Positions 52,024 to 60,568 of a DNA stretch of 64,000 nt are shown here, piece by piece (positions within the stretch are counted from its first letter, which is position 1; each line of letters begins with the position of its first letter). Made by a program: the position numbers and the translations under genes. The DNA is from Rhizobium laguerreae (GTDB taxonomy: Bacteria > Pseudomonadota > Alphaproteobacteria > Rhizobiales > Rhizobiaceae): positions 186,001-250,000 of the forward strand of contig NZ_MRDM01000032.1 of assembly GCF_002008165.1 (NCBI RefSeq), written 5' to 3'. The notes under the pieces are model-generated. The model was not told the origin of the DNA. It did no database searches and saw only the letters and a list, made by a program, of their open reading frames with translations.

Positions 52024-52383
52024 GTCGGGGATAGCCTTTGCGAAAGGTCGCGAAACCAGACTTTTGGACGCCCGACCGTTTCGGGTCAACCCCTTGAGGA
52101 TCGGTTGGAGGCGACGATCCGAAATGATGGAAATTTCGATTTTCGCGTTATTTTTCCGCAACAGGACGCCTATTTCCTAGTCAACCGCCCATGAATGCAG
52201 CGCTATCTGCCAAAATGTTGCATTTCGCCGCAATTATTGGGCGCGACACTTGACCGTAGTGACATTTGCGACTGTGATAGGGTCACTCGCGCCGGGAGGG
52301 TGTCGAGACAATGGGGAGGCGGCACGGATTGTCGGCACGCACTCTCCACAAGAAAAGATAAGACAACGGAAAAGGTTGGGAAA
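52024..52383. other. Intergenic region between divergent metC and aapJ
   Basis: This 360-bp gap holds no convincing gene. A possible sigma-70-type promoter for aapJ is TTGACC at 52250 with TGTGAT at 52273 (17-bp spacing). The G-rich run GGGAGGG lies further down, and GGGAAA precedes aapJ. Nothing like a SAM riboswitch is visible on the metC side. Confidence 0.4.
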
Positions 52384-53409
52384 ATGAAAAATAAGCTCCT
52401 GTCGGCCGCCATCGGCGCAGCAGTTTTGGCAGTTGGCGCCTCGGCCGCCTCCGCCACCACTCTCTCAGACGTCAAGGCAAAGGGTTTCGTTCAGTGCGGC
52501 GTCAATACCGGCCTTACCGGCTTTGCCGCACCTGACGCTTCCGGCAATTGGGCCGGCTTCGACGTCGATTTCTGCAAGGCCGTCGCTTCGGCCGTGTTCG
52601 GCGACCCCACCAAGGTCAAGTATACGCCGACAAACGCGAAGGAACGTTTCACCGCTCTGCAGTCCGGCGAAATCGACGTCCTCTCGCGCAATACGACCTG
52701 GACGATCAATCGCGACACCGCACTCGGCTTCAACTTCCGTCCCGTCACCTATTATGACGGCCAGGGCTTCATGGTGCGCAAGGGCCTGAACGTGAAGTCG
52801 GCTCTCGAACTCTCCGGCGCCGCAGTCTGCGTGCAGTCGGGTACCACCACCGAACTGAACCTTGCCGATTATTTCAAGACGAACAATCTGCAGTACAATC
52901 CGGTCGTCTTCGAAAATCTTCCTGAGGTCAACGCGGCCTACGACGCCGGTCGTTGCGACGTTTACACGACCGACCAATCCGGTCTCTATTCGTTGCGTCT
53001 GACGCTGAAGAATCCCGACGAACACGTCATCCTTCCTGAGATCATCTCCAAGGAGCCGCTTGGCCCGGCCGTCCGTCAGGGTGATGATCAGTGGTTCGAC
53101 ATCGTTTCCTGGACGGCTTATGCGCTGATCAATGCCGAAGAGTTCGGCATCACCCAGGCAAATGTCGACGAGATGAAGAACTCGCCGAACCCGGATATCA
53201 AGCGCTTCCTCGGCAGCGAGACCGACACCAAGATCGGTACCGATCTCGGCCTGACCAATGACTGGGCCGCCAACGTCATCAAGGGCGTCGGCAATTATGG
53301 CGAAATCTTTGAGCGCAACATCGGTCAGGGCAGCCCGCTCAAGATCGAACGCGGCTTGAATGCTCTGTGGAACAAGGGCGGCATCCAGTACGCACCGCCG
53401 GTTCGTTAA
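52384..53409 (+). CDS. aapJ: General L-amino acid ABC transporter, periplasmic binding protein AapJ
   Basis: The 341-residue protein has a signal peptide (to about ASAA-SATT, residue 23) and the polar amino-acid-binding fold: VKAKGFVQCGVNTGLTGFAAPD, WAGFDVDFCKAVASAVFGD, LQSGEIDVLSRNTTWT. The layout matches AapJ of Rhizobium leguminosarum, which takes a wide range of L-amino acids. It begins the aapJQMP operon. Abundant expression relative to the later genes is typical of such binding proteins. Confidence 0.95.
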   Translation: MKNKLLSAAIGAAVLAVGASAASATTLSDVKAKGFVQCGVNTGLTGFAAPDASGNWAGFDVDFCKAVASAVFGDPTKVKYTPTNAKERFTALQSGEIDVLSRNTTWTINRDTALGFNFRPVTYYDGQGFMVRKGLNVKSALELSGAAVCVQSGTTTELNLADYFKTNNLQYNPVVFENLPEVNAAYDAGRCDVYTTDQSGLYSLRLTLKNPDEHVILPEIISKEPLGPAVRQGDDQWFDIVSWTAYALINAEEFGITQANVDEMKNSPNPDIKRFLGSETDTKIGTDLGLTNDWAANVIKGVGNYGEIFERNIGQGSPLKIERGLNALWNKGGIQYAPPVR

Positions 53410-53512
53410 TCGAGCACTGGCATGAACTACCGGGAGGGCGGCCGAGCCGCTTTCCCGCTTCCAAAAGTTAAAAAAGAAAGCCCGAAAACGGGCACAAGGG
53501 GATTGGCGCGGT

Positions 53513-54715
53513 ATGACGCATGAGGCTGTGGATAGGACACCTTTGCATGGCACCGGCTGGAGTTTCCGGTCGGCAATGTACGACCCGAAATACCGGAGCA
53601 TATTTTACCAGGTTCTAACAATTGTCGTTCTCGTGGGCTTTGTGTGGTGGGTGGCCCATAACACGGCCGTGAACCTTGCCCGCAGCAATACGGCATCGGG
53701 TTTCGGCTTTCTTCGCGGTCGCGCCGGTTTCGAAATCGGCCAGTCGCTGATCGGCTTCTCGAGTGACTCGACTTATGCGCGCGCACTTCTCGTCGGTATT
53801 CTGAATACCTTGCTGGTGGCGGTGACGGGTATCTTCACGGCGACCATCATCGGCTTTCTGATCGGGATCGGCCGGCTGTCGCGCAATTGGCTGATTGCCA
53901 AGCTCTGCACGGTCTATGTCGAGGTTTTCCGCAACATTCCGCCGCTGCTCGTCATCTTTTTCTGGTATCTCGGCGTTCTCTCCGTCTTGCCGCAGCCGCG
54001 CGAGTCGGTGGGTCTGCCGTTCAGCATGTACCTCAACAACAGAGGACTAGCCTTCCCGAAGCCAATCTTCGAGACGGGCATGATAGCGGTCGGCATCGCC
54101 CTCGTGATTGCGATTGTCGCCACCATCATCATCGCGCGCTGGGCCCACAAACGCCAAGCCGCAACCGGCCAGCCGTTCCACACCGTATGGACGGCGATCG
54201 CGCTGATCGTCGGCTTGCCATTGCTGGTCTTCGTTGTCTCCGGCTTTCCGCTCACCTTCGACGTTCCGGTTGCCGGAAAATTCAACCTCACGGGCGGCTC
54301 CGTCGTCGGCCCCGAATTCATGTCGCTGTTTCTCGCTCTGTCCTTCTATACCGCCTCGTTCATCGCCGAGATCGTTCGCGGCGGCATTCGCGGCGTTCCA
54401 AAGGGACAATCCGAAGCAGCCGGCGCGCTGGGGCTGCATCCGTCGAGCGTGACGAGACTTGTCGTGGTGCCGCAGGCGCTGCGCATCATCATCCCGCCGC
54501 TGACGAGCCAGTACCTCAACCTGACCAAGAACTCCTCACTCGCCATCGCGATCGGTTTCTCGGATCTCGTTGCCGTCGGTGGCACGATCCTCAATCAGAG
54601 CGGTCAAGCGATCGAGATCGTCTGCATCTGGGGTATCGTCTATCTCAGTTTGAGCATTCTCACGTCGCTGTTCATGAATTGGTTCAATGCCAAGATGGCA
54701 CTGGTGGAGAGATAA
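53513..54715 (+). CDS. aapQ: General L-amino acid ABC transporter permease AapQ
   Basis: The 400-residue inner membrane permease has about eight membrane segments and the EAA-like motif EIVRGGIRGVPKGQSEAAGALGL, which contacts the ATPase. GILNTLLVAVTGIFTATIIGFLIG begins the conserved permease domain. It lies 103 bp after aapJ and 1 bp before aapM. Confidence 0.95.
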   Translation: MTHEAVDRTPLHGTGWSFRSAMYDPKYRSIFYQVLTIVVLVGFVWWVAHNTAVNLARSNTASGFGFLRGRAGFEIGQSLIGFSSDSTYARALLVGILNTLLVAVTGIFTATIIGFLIGIGRLSRNWLIAKLCTVYVEVFRNIPPLLVIFFWYLGVLSVLPQPRESVGLPFSMYLNNRGLAFPKPIFETGMIAVGIALVIAIVATIIIARWAHKRQAATGQPFHTVWTAIALIVGLPLLVFVVSGFPLTFDVPVAGKFNLTGGSVVGPEFMSLFLALSFYTASFIAEIVRGGIRGVPKGQSEAAGALGLHPSSVTRLVVVPQALRIIIPPLTSQYLNLTKNSSLAIAIGFSDLVAVGGTILNQSGQAIEIVCIWGIVYLSLSILTSLFMNWFNAKMALVER

Positions 54716-54716
54716 G

Positions 54717-55871
54717 ATGTCGGTTGCTGATAAACCCTTCGTCAGAACGTCCATCCTTGCCGCCGAACCGCCGCCGCCCGGCGAGAGGGGAGCCGTCGCC
54801 TGGATACGTCGCAATCTCCTGGCAACTCCGAAGGACGTGATCCTGACAATTCTGGCTCTTGCGCTCATCGCATGGGCCGTGCCGCAGCTCGTCAACTGGT
54901 TGTTCATCCAGGCCGTGTGGTCCGGTCCGGACCGCACATTCTGCGCGACGACGCTCCAGGGCGGCATCCAGCCTGACGGCTGGAGCGGTGCATGCTGGGC
55001 CTTCATCAGCGCCAAGTACGATCAGTTTATCTTCGGCCGCTACCCGCTCGGTGAGCGTTGGCGGCCGGCGATCGTCGGGATCCTGTTCATTGTGCTGCTG
55101 GTTCCAATGCTGATCCCGTCGGCGCCGCGCAAGGGCCTGAACGCCATTCTTCTGTTCGCCGTCCTGCCGATCGTCGCCTTCTGGCTTCTTCACGGCGGCT
55201 TCGGCCTCGAAGTGGTGGAAACTCCACTCTGGGGCGGGTTGATGGTGACGCTCGTCCTGTCCTTTGTCGGTATTGCCGTCTCCCTACCCGTCGGCATTCT
55301 GCTTGCGCTGGGACGCCGCTCGAAGATGCCCGTCATCCGGATGCTTTGCGTTACCTTCATCGAGGTCATTCGAGGCGTTCCGCTGATCACCGTTCTGTTC
55401 ATGGCAAGTGTCATGCTGCCGCTTTTCCTTCCGACAGGCTGGAACGTGGACAAACTGCTTCGGGCGCTGATCGGCGTGTCGATCTTCACGTCGGCCTATA
55501 TGGCGGAAGTGATCCGCGGCGGCCTTCAGGCGATCCCGAAGGGACAGTTCGAAGGCGCCGATTCGCTTGGCCTCGGCTACTGGCAGAAGACCCGGTTGAT
55601 CATCATGCCGCAGGCCATCAAGCTGGTGATCCCGAGCATCGTGAACACTTTCATCGGAACCTTCAAGGACACGTCGCTGGTCACCATTATCGGCATGTTC
55701 GATCTGCTTGGCATCGTCAAGCTGAACTTCTCCGATGCCAACTGGGCAAGCGCCGTCACGCCAATGACGGGCCTGATCTTCGCGGGCTTCATCTTCTGGC
55801 TGTTCTGCTTCGGCATGTCGCGTTATTCAGGCTTCATGGAACGCCATCTCGATACCGGCCACAAACGATAA
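54717..55871 (+). CDS. aapM: General L-amino acid ABC transporter permease AapM
   Basis: The 384-residue permease is the second membrane subunit. It has the EAA-like motif EVIRGGLQAIPKGQFEGADSLGLG, with VTLVLSFVGIAVSLPVGILLALG opening the domain. A large N-terminal part includes a periplasmic loop with two cysteines (RTFCATTL, GACWAF). The ATG at 54717 follows the aapQ stop by 1 bp with GAGAG nearby. Confidence 0.95.
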   Translation: MSVADKPFVRTSILAAEPPPPGERGAVAWIRRNLLATPKDVILTILALALIAWAVPQLVNWLFIQAVWSGPDRTFCATTLQGGIQPDGWSGACWAFISAKYDQFIFGRYPLGERWRPAIVGILFIVLLVPMLIPSAPRKGLNAILLFAVLPIVAFWLLHGGFGLEVVETPLWGGLMVTLVLSFVGIAVSLPVGILLALGRRSKMPVIRMLCVTFIEVIRGVPLITVLFMASVMLPLFLPTGWNVDKLLRALIGVSIFTSAYMAEVIRGGLQAIPKGQFEGADSLGLGYWQKTRLIIMPQAIKLVIPSIVNTFIGTFKDTSLVTIIGMFDLLGIVKLNFSDANWASAVTPMTGLIFAGFIFWLFCFGMSRYSGFMERHLDTGHKR

Positions 55872-55906
55872 GAACGCTACAACGATAAGAATGAGGGAAA
55901 ATAGTC

Positions 55907-56680
55907 ATGGCTGAAGCTCCAGCGAAAAAGCTCACCGTTTCCGCAACGGAAGTGGCGGTCGAGATCGTCAACATGAACAAGTGGTACGGCGATTTCCACG
56001 TGCTGCGCGACATCAACCTGAAGGTCATGCGCGGCGAGCGCATCGTCATTGCCGGCCCGTCGGGTTCGGGCAAGTCAACGATGATCCGCTGCATCAACCG
56101 CCTTGAAGAGCATCAGAAAGGCAAGATCGTCGTCGACGGCACCGAGCTCACTAACGATCTGAAAAAGATCGACGAGGTGCGGCGCGAAGTCGGCATGGTG
56201 TTCCAGCACTTCAACCTCTTCCCGCATCTGACGATCCTGGAAAACTGCACGCTGGCACCAATTTGGGTCCGCAAGATGCCGAAGAAGCAAGCCGAAGAAG
56301 TGGCCATGCACTTCCTGAAGCGGGTCAAGATCCCGGAGCAGGCCAACAAATATCCGGGCCAGCTCTCCGGCGGCCAGCAGCAGCGCGTGGCGATCGCCCG
56401 GTCGCTGTGCATGAACCCGAAGATCATGCTGTTCGACGAGCCGACTTCGGCGCTCGACCCCGAAATGATCAAGGAAGTGCTCGACACCATGGTAGGTCTT
56501 GCAGAGGAAGGCATGACCATGCTCTGCGTCACCCATGAAATGGGCTTTGCCCGCCAGGTCGCCAACCGCGTCATCTTCATGGACCAGGGCCAAATTGTCG
56601 AACAGAATTCGCCGGCCGAGTTCTTCGACAATCCGCAGCACGAACGCACCAAGCTGTTCCTCAGCCAGATCTTGCACTAA
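55907..56680 (+). CDS. aapP: General L-amino acid ABC transporter ATPase AapP
   Basis: The 257-residue ATPase has Walker A GPSGSGKST near residue 50, the Q-loop in MVFQHFNLFPHLT, the signature LSGGQQQR, Walker B IMLFDEPTSALDPE and the H-loop in VTHEMGFAR. It energises AapJQM. GAGGGAAA precedes the ATG. It is the last gene; a terminator follows 20 bp later. Confidence 0.96.
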   Translation: MAEAPAKKLTVSATEVAVEIVNMNKWYGDFHVLRDINLKVMRGERIVIAGPSGSGKSTMIRCINRLEEHQKGKIVVDGTELTNDLKKIDEVRREVGMVFQHFNLFPHLTILENCTLAPIWVRKMPKKQAEEVAMHFLKRVKIPEQANKYPGQLSGGQQQRVAIARSLCMNPKIMLFDEPTSALDPEMIKEVLDTMVGLAEEGMTMLCVTHEMGFARQVANRVIFMDQGQIVEQNSPAEFFDNPQHERTKLFLSQILH

Positions 56681-56696
56681 ATCGAAGCGTCCTTTG

Positions 56697-56734
56697 AAAA
56701 GACCCGCCGCGCCTCCCGGTCGGCGGGTCTTTCA
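56697..56734 (+). terminator. Terminator of the aap operon
   Basis: A perfect 9-bp stem GACCCGCCG / CGGCGGGTC with an 11-nt loop is preceded by AAAA and followed by TTTC. It separates aapP from the convergent repeat-protein gene. Confidence 0.75.
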
Positions 56735-56737
56735 CGT

Positions 56738-57382
56738 TCAGCGGGAGGCTGTCGCCTGCAGCAGACTGCAGAGACCGGCAAGACCGGAATCACCGCCGGA
56801 GCCGGAGATGTCGGCGCAACGGACGAGCATCTTGCGCTGCTCATTGACAGGCCTCGCCCGGAAGGCCTCCAGAGTGCGGGCCTGTGAGGGGCTGAGGGTG
56901 CTGCCAGACGTAGCCGTGGCTCCGCCGCCAGCTTCGTCTACCCCGCCTATGGCGAGATTGGCGATGCCATTACCGCTGCCGACCGAGGCCGTTGTGTTGG
57001 CATCGATTCCATCGGAACCGCCGATGCGTGGGTTGAGATCGGCATTGACGCCACGCCCGCCACCGATCCTGGCGTGGGCGTCTGCGTCGAGACCGTTGCC
57101 ACCGCCGACACTGGCATTGACATCGGCGTCGATGCCCCGGCCACTGCCGGCATTGGCGGTCGCATCGGCATTGACGCCACTCGAGCCGCCAACGTAAGCA
57201 TCGGCATCGGCGCTGATGCCGCTCCCGCCGCCAATCGAAGCCCCGACATCGGCGCTGACGGCGTTGCCTGCATTCACCGACACACCGACATCGATCGCAC
57301 GCGCATCGCTTGCCGGCATGGCAAGGAGGGCGCAGGTAGATGCGAAGACTGCAAAGGAGAGTCTATTGTGGTTATGGGTCAT
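56738..57382 (-). CDS. Secreted protein of eight 14-residue Gly/Ala/Asp repeats
   Basis: The 214-residue protein has a signal peptide (about 1-29, ending SDARA), then eight consecutive 14-residue units (about 32-143). Examples are GGGSGISADADAYV, GGSSGVNADATANA and GSGRGIDADVNASV. The pattern is two or three glycines, a hydrophobic residue, then Ala-Asp and alternating small residues. A C-terminal domain (LSPSQARTLEAFRARPVNEQRKMLVRCADI) contains two cysteines and appears helical. I recognise no named family. The repeats could form a beta-solenoid-like rod. GGAGG before the ATG at 57382 supports this start over 57400. Confidence 0.7.
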   Translation of the reverse strand: MTHNHNRLSFAVFASTCALLAMPASDARAIDVGVSVNAGNAVSADVGASIGGGSGISADADAYVGGSSGVNADATANAGSGRGIDADVNASVGGGNGLDADAHARIGGGRGVNADLNPRIGGSDGIDANTTASVGSGNGIANLAIGGVDEAGGGATATSGSTLSPSQARTLEAFRARPVNEQRKMLVRCADISGSGGDSGLAGLCSLLQATASR

Positions 57383-57853
57383 GTTTTCCTCCGTTTCCAT
57401 TGGGCCGAACGATCTGCCCGGCAGTCGAAAATCGAGGAACGCGCGTGCCTTCGATCGATCGGACGCCTGCAACTACAGGACGTCCATGGCAAGGCAACGT
57501 GAAGAGATGACGAAGGTTTCACAGCATGGCGCGGCAAAGTCGGTTCGGCGGCGTGCAATGATGTTTCACGGTTATTGAATTCCGAATCGACCGACCGACT
57601 GTGCCAAAAACGGGCATGTCTGCTAACAGTCGGAGGACTGCTGAAGTATTCCCTCCGATGGCGCCAGCAATCTTCAGCCGTCGGCGAATAATCGTATGGC
57701 AGCTTTTCCCTATGATCGACCTCAGATGTCGCGCGCATTGGCTTTTCCACCAGCGATTGAACATGCTAAAAATAACTCCCTTTCCGCCTGGATATATCAA
57801 GCGGGAAGTCCATGTTTCTGCATGTTCTCATCTGAGGGAACTGGAGGTTTAAA
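57383..57853. other. Intergenic region between the repeat-protein gene and the DUF3597 gene
   Basis: This 471-bp gap separates divergent genes. Short open frames exist on both strands, but none has a ribosome-binding site together with rhizobial codon bias. The base composition is lower in GC than in the flanking genes, which fits promoter sequence. Confidence 0.4.
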
Positions 57854-58303
57854 ATGGGTATTTTCGACAAGATCAAAAATGCAATCTTCGGAGAGGCGAA
57901 AGCAGCCGAACCCGTTGCTGCCGGCGCGCCGAAGACAGAGCCGGCGCCAGCGCCTGCCTCACCGTCGGCAGCCCCCAGTCCGGCGCCCGCGGCCCCTGCC
58001 CCGCAGAGCAAGCCGGTCCCCACGGCCACCGCACCAGGCACAGCCACAGTCGATATCGTCCCGATCCTCGATGCGGCTGCGAACAAGAGCGGTCAGAAAC
58101 TCGATTGGCGCCGCTCGATCGTAGACCTGATGAAAGCCGTCGGGATGGATGCGAGCCTGACCGAACGCAAGGAACTTGCCGCTGAACTCGGCTATACCGG
58201 CGACACCAACGATTCCGCAAAAATGAACATGTGGCTGCACAAGGCCCTGATGAAGCGGCTTTCGGAAAATGGCGGCAAAGTCCCGGCCGATCTCCTGGAT
58301 TGA
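57854..58303 (+). CDS. DUF3597-family protein
   Basis: The 149-residue protein opens MGIFDKIKNAIFGEAKAAE, followed by a Pro/Ala-rich linker (about 20-70) and a compact C-terminal domain: VDIVPILDAAANKSGQKLDWRRSIVDLMKAVGMDASLTERKELAAELGYTGD and MNMWLHKALMKRLSENGGKVP. This is the DUF3597 layout; function is unknown. GGAGG lies upstream of the ATG. The C-terminal domain resembles LysM-associated proteins of the same family in other proteobacteria. Confidence 0.88.
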   Translation: MGIFDKIKNAIFGEAKAAEPVAAGAPKTEPAPAPASPSAAPSPAPAAPAPQSKPVPTATAPGTATVDIVPILDAAANKSGQKLDWRRSIVDLMKAVGMDASLTERKELAAELGYTGDTNDSAKMNMWLHKALMKRLSENGGKVPADLLD

Positions 58304-58463
58304 TCGATGACGCATCGCTGCCGCTATTCTGTGGCGGCAGCGATGCGGGCAACGTCTCGGGCAGATGCGGACGCCGGAACAAGGCGTCCCTTGCCCGCAG
58401 GCGCTGGAACCAATAATGTTTGGCTCGATACTTCGATAATCGATCAGGGGAGAATTAAATCCG

Positions 58464-58775
58464 ATGAGATTGATGGCAGTCGTTGGTGTTGCACTGAGCC
58501 TGGGCTGTATATCGGCCGCAGAATCTCCTTCAAACTATCAATCCTACAGCGGCATTCGGGTCGATACGGACCCGGTCCTCCTGGCTCGATACGACAAGGC
58601 ACTCCAACGCTGCGTGCCGGAAGCAAGCTCATGGCGACGAGGCTCGCCGGACCCGCGAAGCCTTTATTACAACGCGGCTCTCAGAAATTGCCTCTATAGG
58701 CGCAGCTTCGTCGACAGAGGCGTCCACGCCTACCCCATCCCCCAGGTCTACTTCGATCATTTCCTGGATCGCTGA
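58464..58775 (+). CDS. Small secreted protein, unrecognised
   Basis: The 103-residue product has an N-terminal hydrophobic signal (MRLMAVVGVALSLGCISAAE) and then SGIRVDTDPVLLARYDKALQRCVPEASSWRRGSPDPRSLYYNAALRNCLYRRSFVDRGVHAYPIPQVYF. The first Cys (residue 15) is inside the signal and two more (CVPE, NCLY) may form a disulfide. GGGGAG lies upstream. Codon use agrees with a real gene, but I know no family. Confidence 0.6.
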   Translation: MRLMAVVGVALSLGCISAAESPSNYQSYSGIRVDTDPVLLARYDKALQRCVPEASSWRRGSPDPRSLYYNAALRNCLYRRSFVDRGVHAYPIPQVYFDHFLDR

Positions 58776-58804
58776 GAAGAGCCGCGCCCTTCAGAGGCCT
58801 GTCA

Positions 58805-58835
58805 AACAGAAACCCCGCCATTTTGGCGGGGCTGT
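58805..58835 (-). terminator. Hairpin terminator downstream of the small basic protein gene
   Basis: The stem CCCCGCC / GGCGGGG with a 5-nt loop lies between convergent genes. On the minus strand it is followed by TTTCTGTTTG, which fits a terminator for the gene at 58901-59080, and it may serve both. Confidence 0.65.
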
Positions 58836-58858
58836 CTTCAATCGCGATGCTGCAACCT

Positions 58859-58902
58859 CTGCATAGTTCCTTAAATCGGAAAAGACGCGCGGCTTTATAG
58901 TC
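58859..58902. repeat. Degenerate copy of the 41.1-kb intergenic repeat
   Basis: TGCATAGTTCCTTAAATCGG resembles TGCATAACTCCTTAAATCGG at 41110-41129, and AAAAGACGCGCGGC matches the right arm of that element at 41190. The middle, about 60 bp, is missing, leaving the two ends joined. Confidence 0.6.
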
Positions 58903-59080
58903 AGCGTTTGCCGCCAGCTGGCGGCCGACCCTTGCCCGCCGGGCGATTGCCGCTTCCGGACGAGGTCTTGGCATCATTGCCCTGACCGAAGTTGGTGCCG
59001 CCGAGATGGCCACCGCCGCTGGTATTGGCAACCTGGCGCTGCGCTTTGCGCAACAGTGCCTCTGCATTGGTCTTGCTCAT
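58901..59080 (-). CDS. Small basic Gly-rich protein, unrecognised
   Basis: The 59-residue product begins MSKTNAEALLRKAQRQVANTSGGG, then a glycine, asparagine and proline-rich tail ending GKGRPPAGGKR. The ATG at 59080 is preceded by GAGGAG at good spacing, which decides this start. The N-terminal 18 residues could form an amphipathic helix and the rest looks disordered. It may be nucleic-acid-binding by charge alone; no family is known to me. Confidence 0.6.
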   Translation of the reverse strand: MSKTNAEALLRKAQRQVANTSGGGHLGGTNFGQGNDAKTSSGSGNRPAGKGRPPAGGKR

Positions 59081-59486
59081 GAAATTCTCCTCAATGGCTG
59101 GAAAACCCAGCCGGAATGCCGCCGCTGACATCCGCGGTCAAAGACCGAAGGCATATCAGGCAGCGACGATGGGTGTGGGCGGAGGCTTGTGTCGATCAAA
59201 GAATTGCCTGCGTTCATGACGATCCCCCCTCAACCGGCATGACAATCACCCTCCGGCGGCTGCCGGACGGCGCAGAAATCGATTTTGAAAGGAAAGATCA
59301 GCTGGGACGCCAAGGCGCAACCAAGCTCGACAAGCAATTTCGATAGATGAATCAATATGACGGCAATGTGTTTAAAACAAGTTCCCGGCTTCCTGCCTGG
59401 AGAGGCGTTGCCGACTGCTTTTGCCGATTCATAGAGGATAATCATCCTGCAGCGCTGGTTGGAACACTTCTTGCAGAGTTACTAAT
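59081..59486. other. Intergenic region, nothing clear
   Basis: This 406-bp gap holds only short open frames. One of 35 codons at 59239-59346 on the plus strand (MTITLRRLPDGAEIDF) has no ribosome-binding site and is not supported. The right half becomes AT-rich towards the DUF982 gene and probably contains its promoter. Confidence 0.35.
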
Positions 59487-59777
59487 ATGTTTATGATGCA
59501 AGGACCAAATGTCATGAATCGGTACACATCGCATCAGTTTCCCGCACTGAGGATCCTCATGAGCGGCCAGGAAAAATACAGCGTCGTCAGGACCCTCGGC
59601 GACGCAGCCACCATGCTCATTTCCCAATGGCCCGGCGATGACGGCGAGGAATATGTCGTGGCGGTGAGGACATGCCTCGACGCCATCCGCGGCACCACGC
59701 CCCCAAATGCCGCACGGGAAGCGCTGATGAGAGCGGCTGATGAAGCCGGCATCCGCTACCTCTCGGTCGTTCACTGA
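59487..59777 (+). CDS. DUF982-family protein
   Basis: The 96-residue product has YSVVRTLGDAATMLISQWPGDDGEEYVVAVRTCLDAIRGTTPPNAAREALMRAADEAGI, typical of DUF982, a small family expanded in rhizobia, often in multiple paralogues. Function is unknown. The start may be ATG at 59487 or the internal MNRY codon at 59514; both are plausible. Confidence 0.75.
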   Translation: MFMMQGPNVMNRYTSHQFPALRILMSGQEKYSVVRTLGDAATMLISQWPGDDGEEYVVAVRTCLDAIRGTTPPNAAREALMRAADEAGIRYLSVVH

Positions 59778-60069
59778 GATCGCTCGAGCAGATTCCAGGG
59801 AAGAATTTGCGGAAAACGCTCGAGCAGTGCAAATTCGCCGCTCGAACAGATATGGGCACCGCGTTCCTGAGCTTTGGCGAATAACGGAACGACTGCAGAA
59901 TTCGAGCCGCGCGTATCTTCCTGGCTTCGCCATTTCAAGCGCGTTTGAAGCAAGGCATTTCTGCCTTCTGATCGACCTTCGCAATTTCGCACATGGTCTT
60001 TCCCGCGTCACACGAATCGAAATAAACACCGAACGCCGATCAATGGGTCATTAAGGGAATAATATAATA

Positions 60070-60402
60070 ATGCGCGCTGGTATCTTAACAGTATTGATTG
60101 CCATGGGATTGCTTACGGCCTGCACGCCGACGCGTCAGGACTATGATGCTCTCGTCACATTGCTGCAGGGCAGCTCGAGAGCGAGAAATGAAGCCGTCAA
60201 AGAATGCGTGAGGGGCTTCGACGGAAGGACCACTCGCAACTTCGGCCTTTTGACAAACACCTCGGACAAAGACGCTGCGCGCGTTGGCTGCAATCGATTT
60301 GTCGCAGCGATCGCTTCCGGTCGCGCCACTTATGACGACGTCGTTGACATCAAACGTCACCGGCCCACCCCGAAGCTCATCAAGATTTTTCAAGGTCGCT
60401 AA
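60070..60402 (+). CDS. Small lipoprotein, unrecognised
   Basis: The 110-residue product has a lipoprotein signal with lipobox LLTAC (Cys at residue 18), followed by TPTRQDYDALVTLLQGSSRARNEAVKECVRGF and a second part VGCNRFVAAIASGRATYDDVVDIKRH with two cysteines that could pair. No family is recognised. The 3' end is followed by a strong GC-rich hairpin. Sequence upstream is AT-rich. Confidence 0.65.
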   Translation: MRAGILTVLIAMGLLTACTPTRQDYDALVTLLQGSSRARNEAVKECVRGFDGRTTRNFGLLTNTSDKDAARVGCNRFVAAIASGRATYDDVVDIKRHRPTPKLIKIFQGR

Positions 60403-60411
60403 ATAGAATGC

Positions 60412-60449
60412 GCCGCCGGCTTGCAGTGTCAGGCTCGCAAGCCGGCGGC
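60412..60449. terminator. Perfect 13-bp hairpin after the small lipoprotein gene
   Basis: GCCGCCGGCTTGC and GCAAGCCGGCGGC form an uninterrupted 13-bp stem with a 12-nt loop, 10 bp after the stop codon. No T run follows on the plus strand, so it might act as a mRNA 3' stabiliser or a rho-assisted terminator. Confidence 0.5.
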
Positions 60450-60568
60450 AACTCATTTGGGACGAAGCCGCCGCCCAGCAGGCGGCGGACACGGTGCATT
60501 CAGAGCCGATTGCCAATTCATCTGAAATGGCTATCGTGTGGCATCACCAATCTGCCGTGTGAGATGAG

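Noticed and set aside
52024..52200. A SAM riboswitch upstream of metC
   Set aside because: I looked for the SAM-II-type pseudoknot pattern on the minus strand and saw no convincing stems or conserved loop.
52465..53601. A 378-codon minus-strand frame over aapJ
   Set aside because: AapJ is certain on the other strand, and the antisense reading has no recognisable motif.
57601..57852. An 83-codon plus-strand frame before the DUF3597 gene
   Set aside because: The codon use is unlike neighbouring genes, the reading is not family-like, and the region is better explained as promoter sequence.
59442..60029. A 195-codon minus-strand frame across the DUF982 gene and the following gap
   Set aside because: The DUF982 gene on the plus strand has family motifs, and the antisense frame has none, so I took the plus strand.
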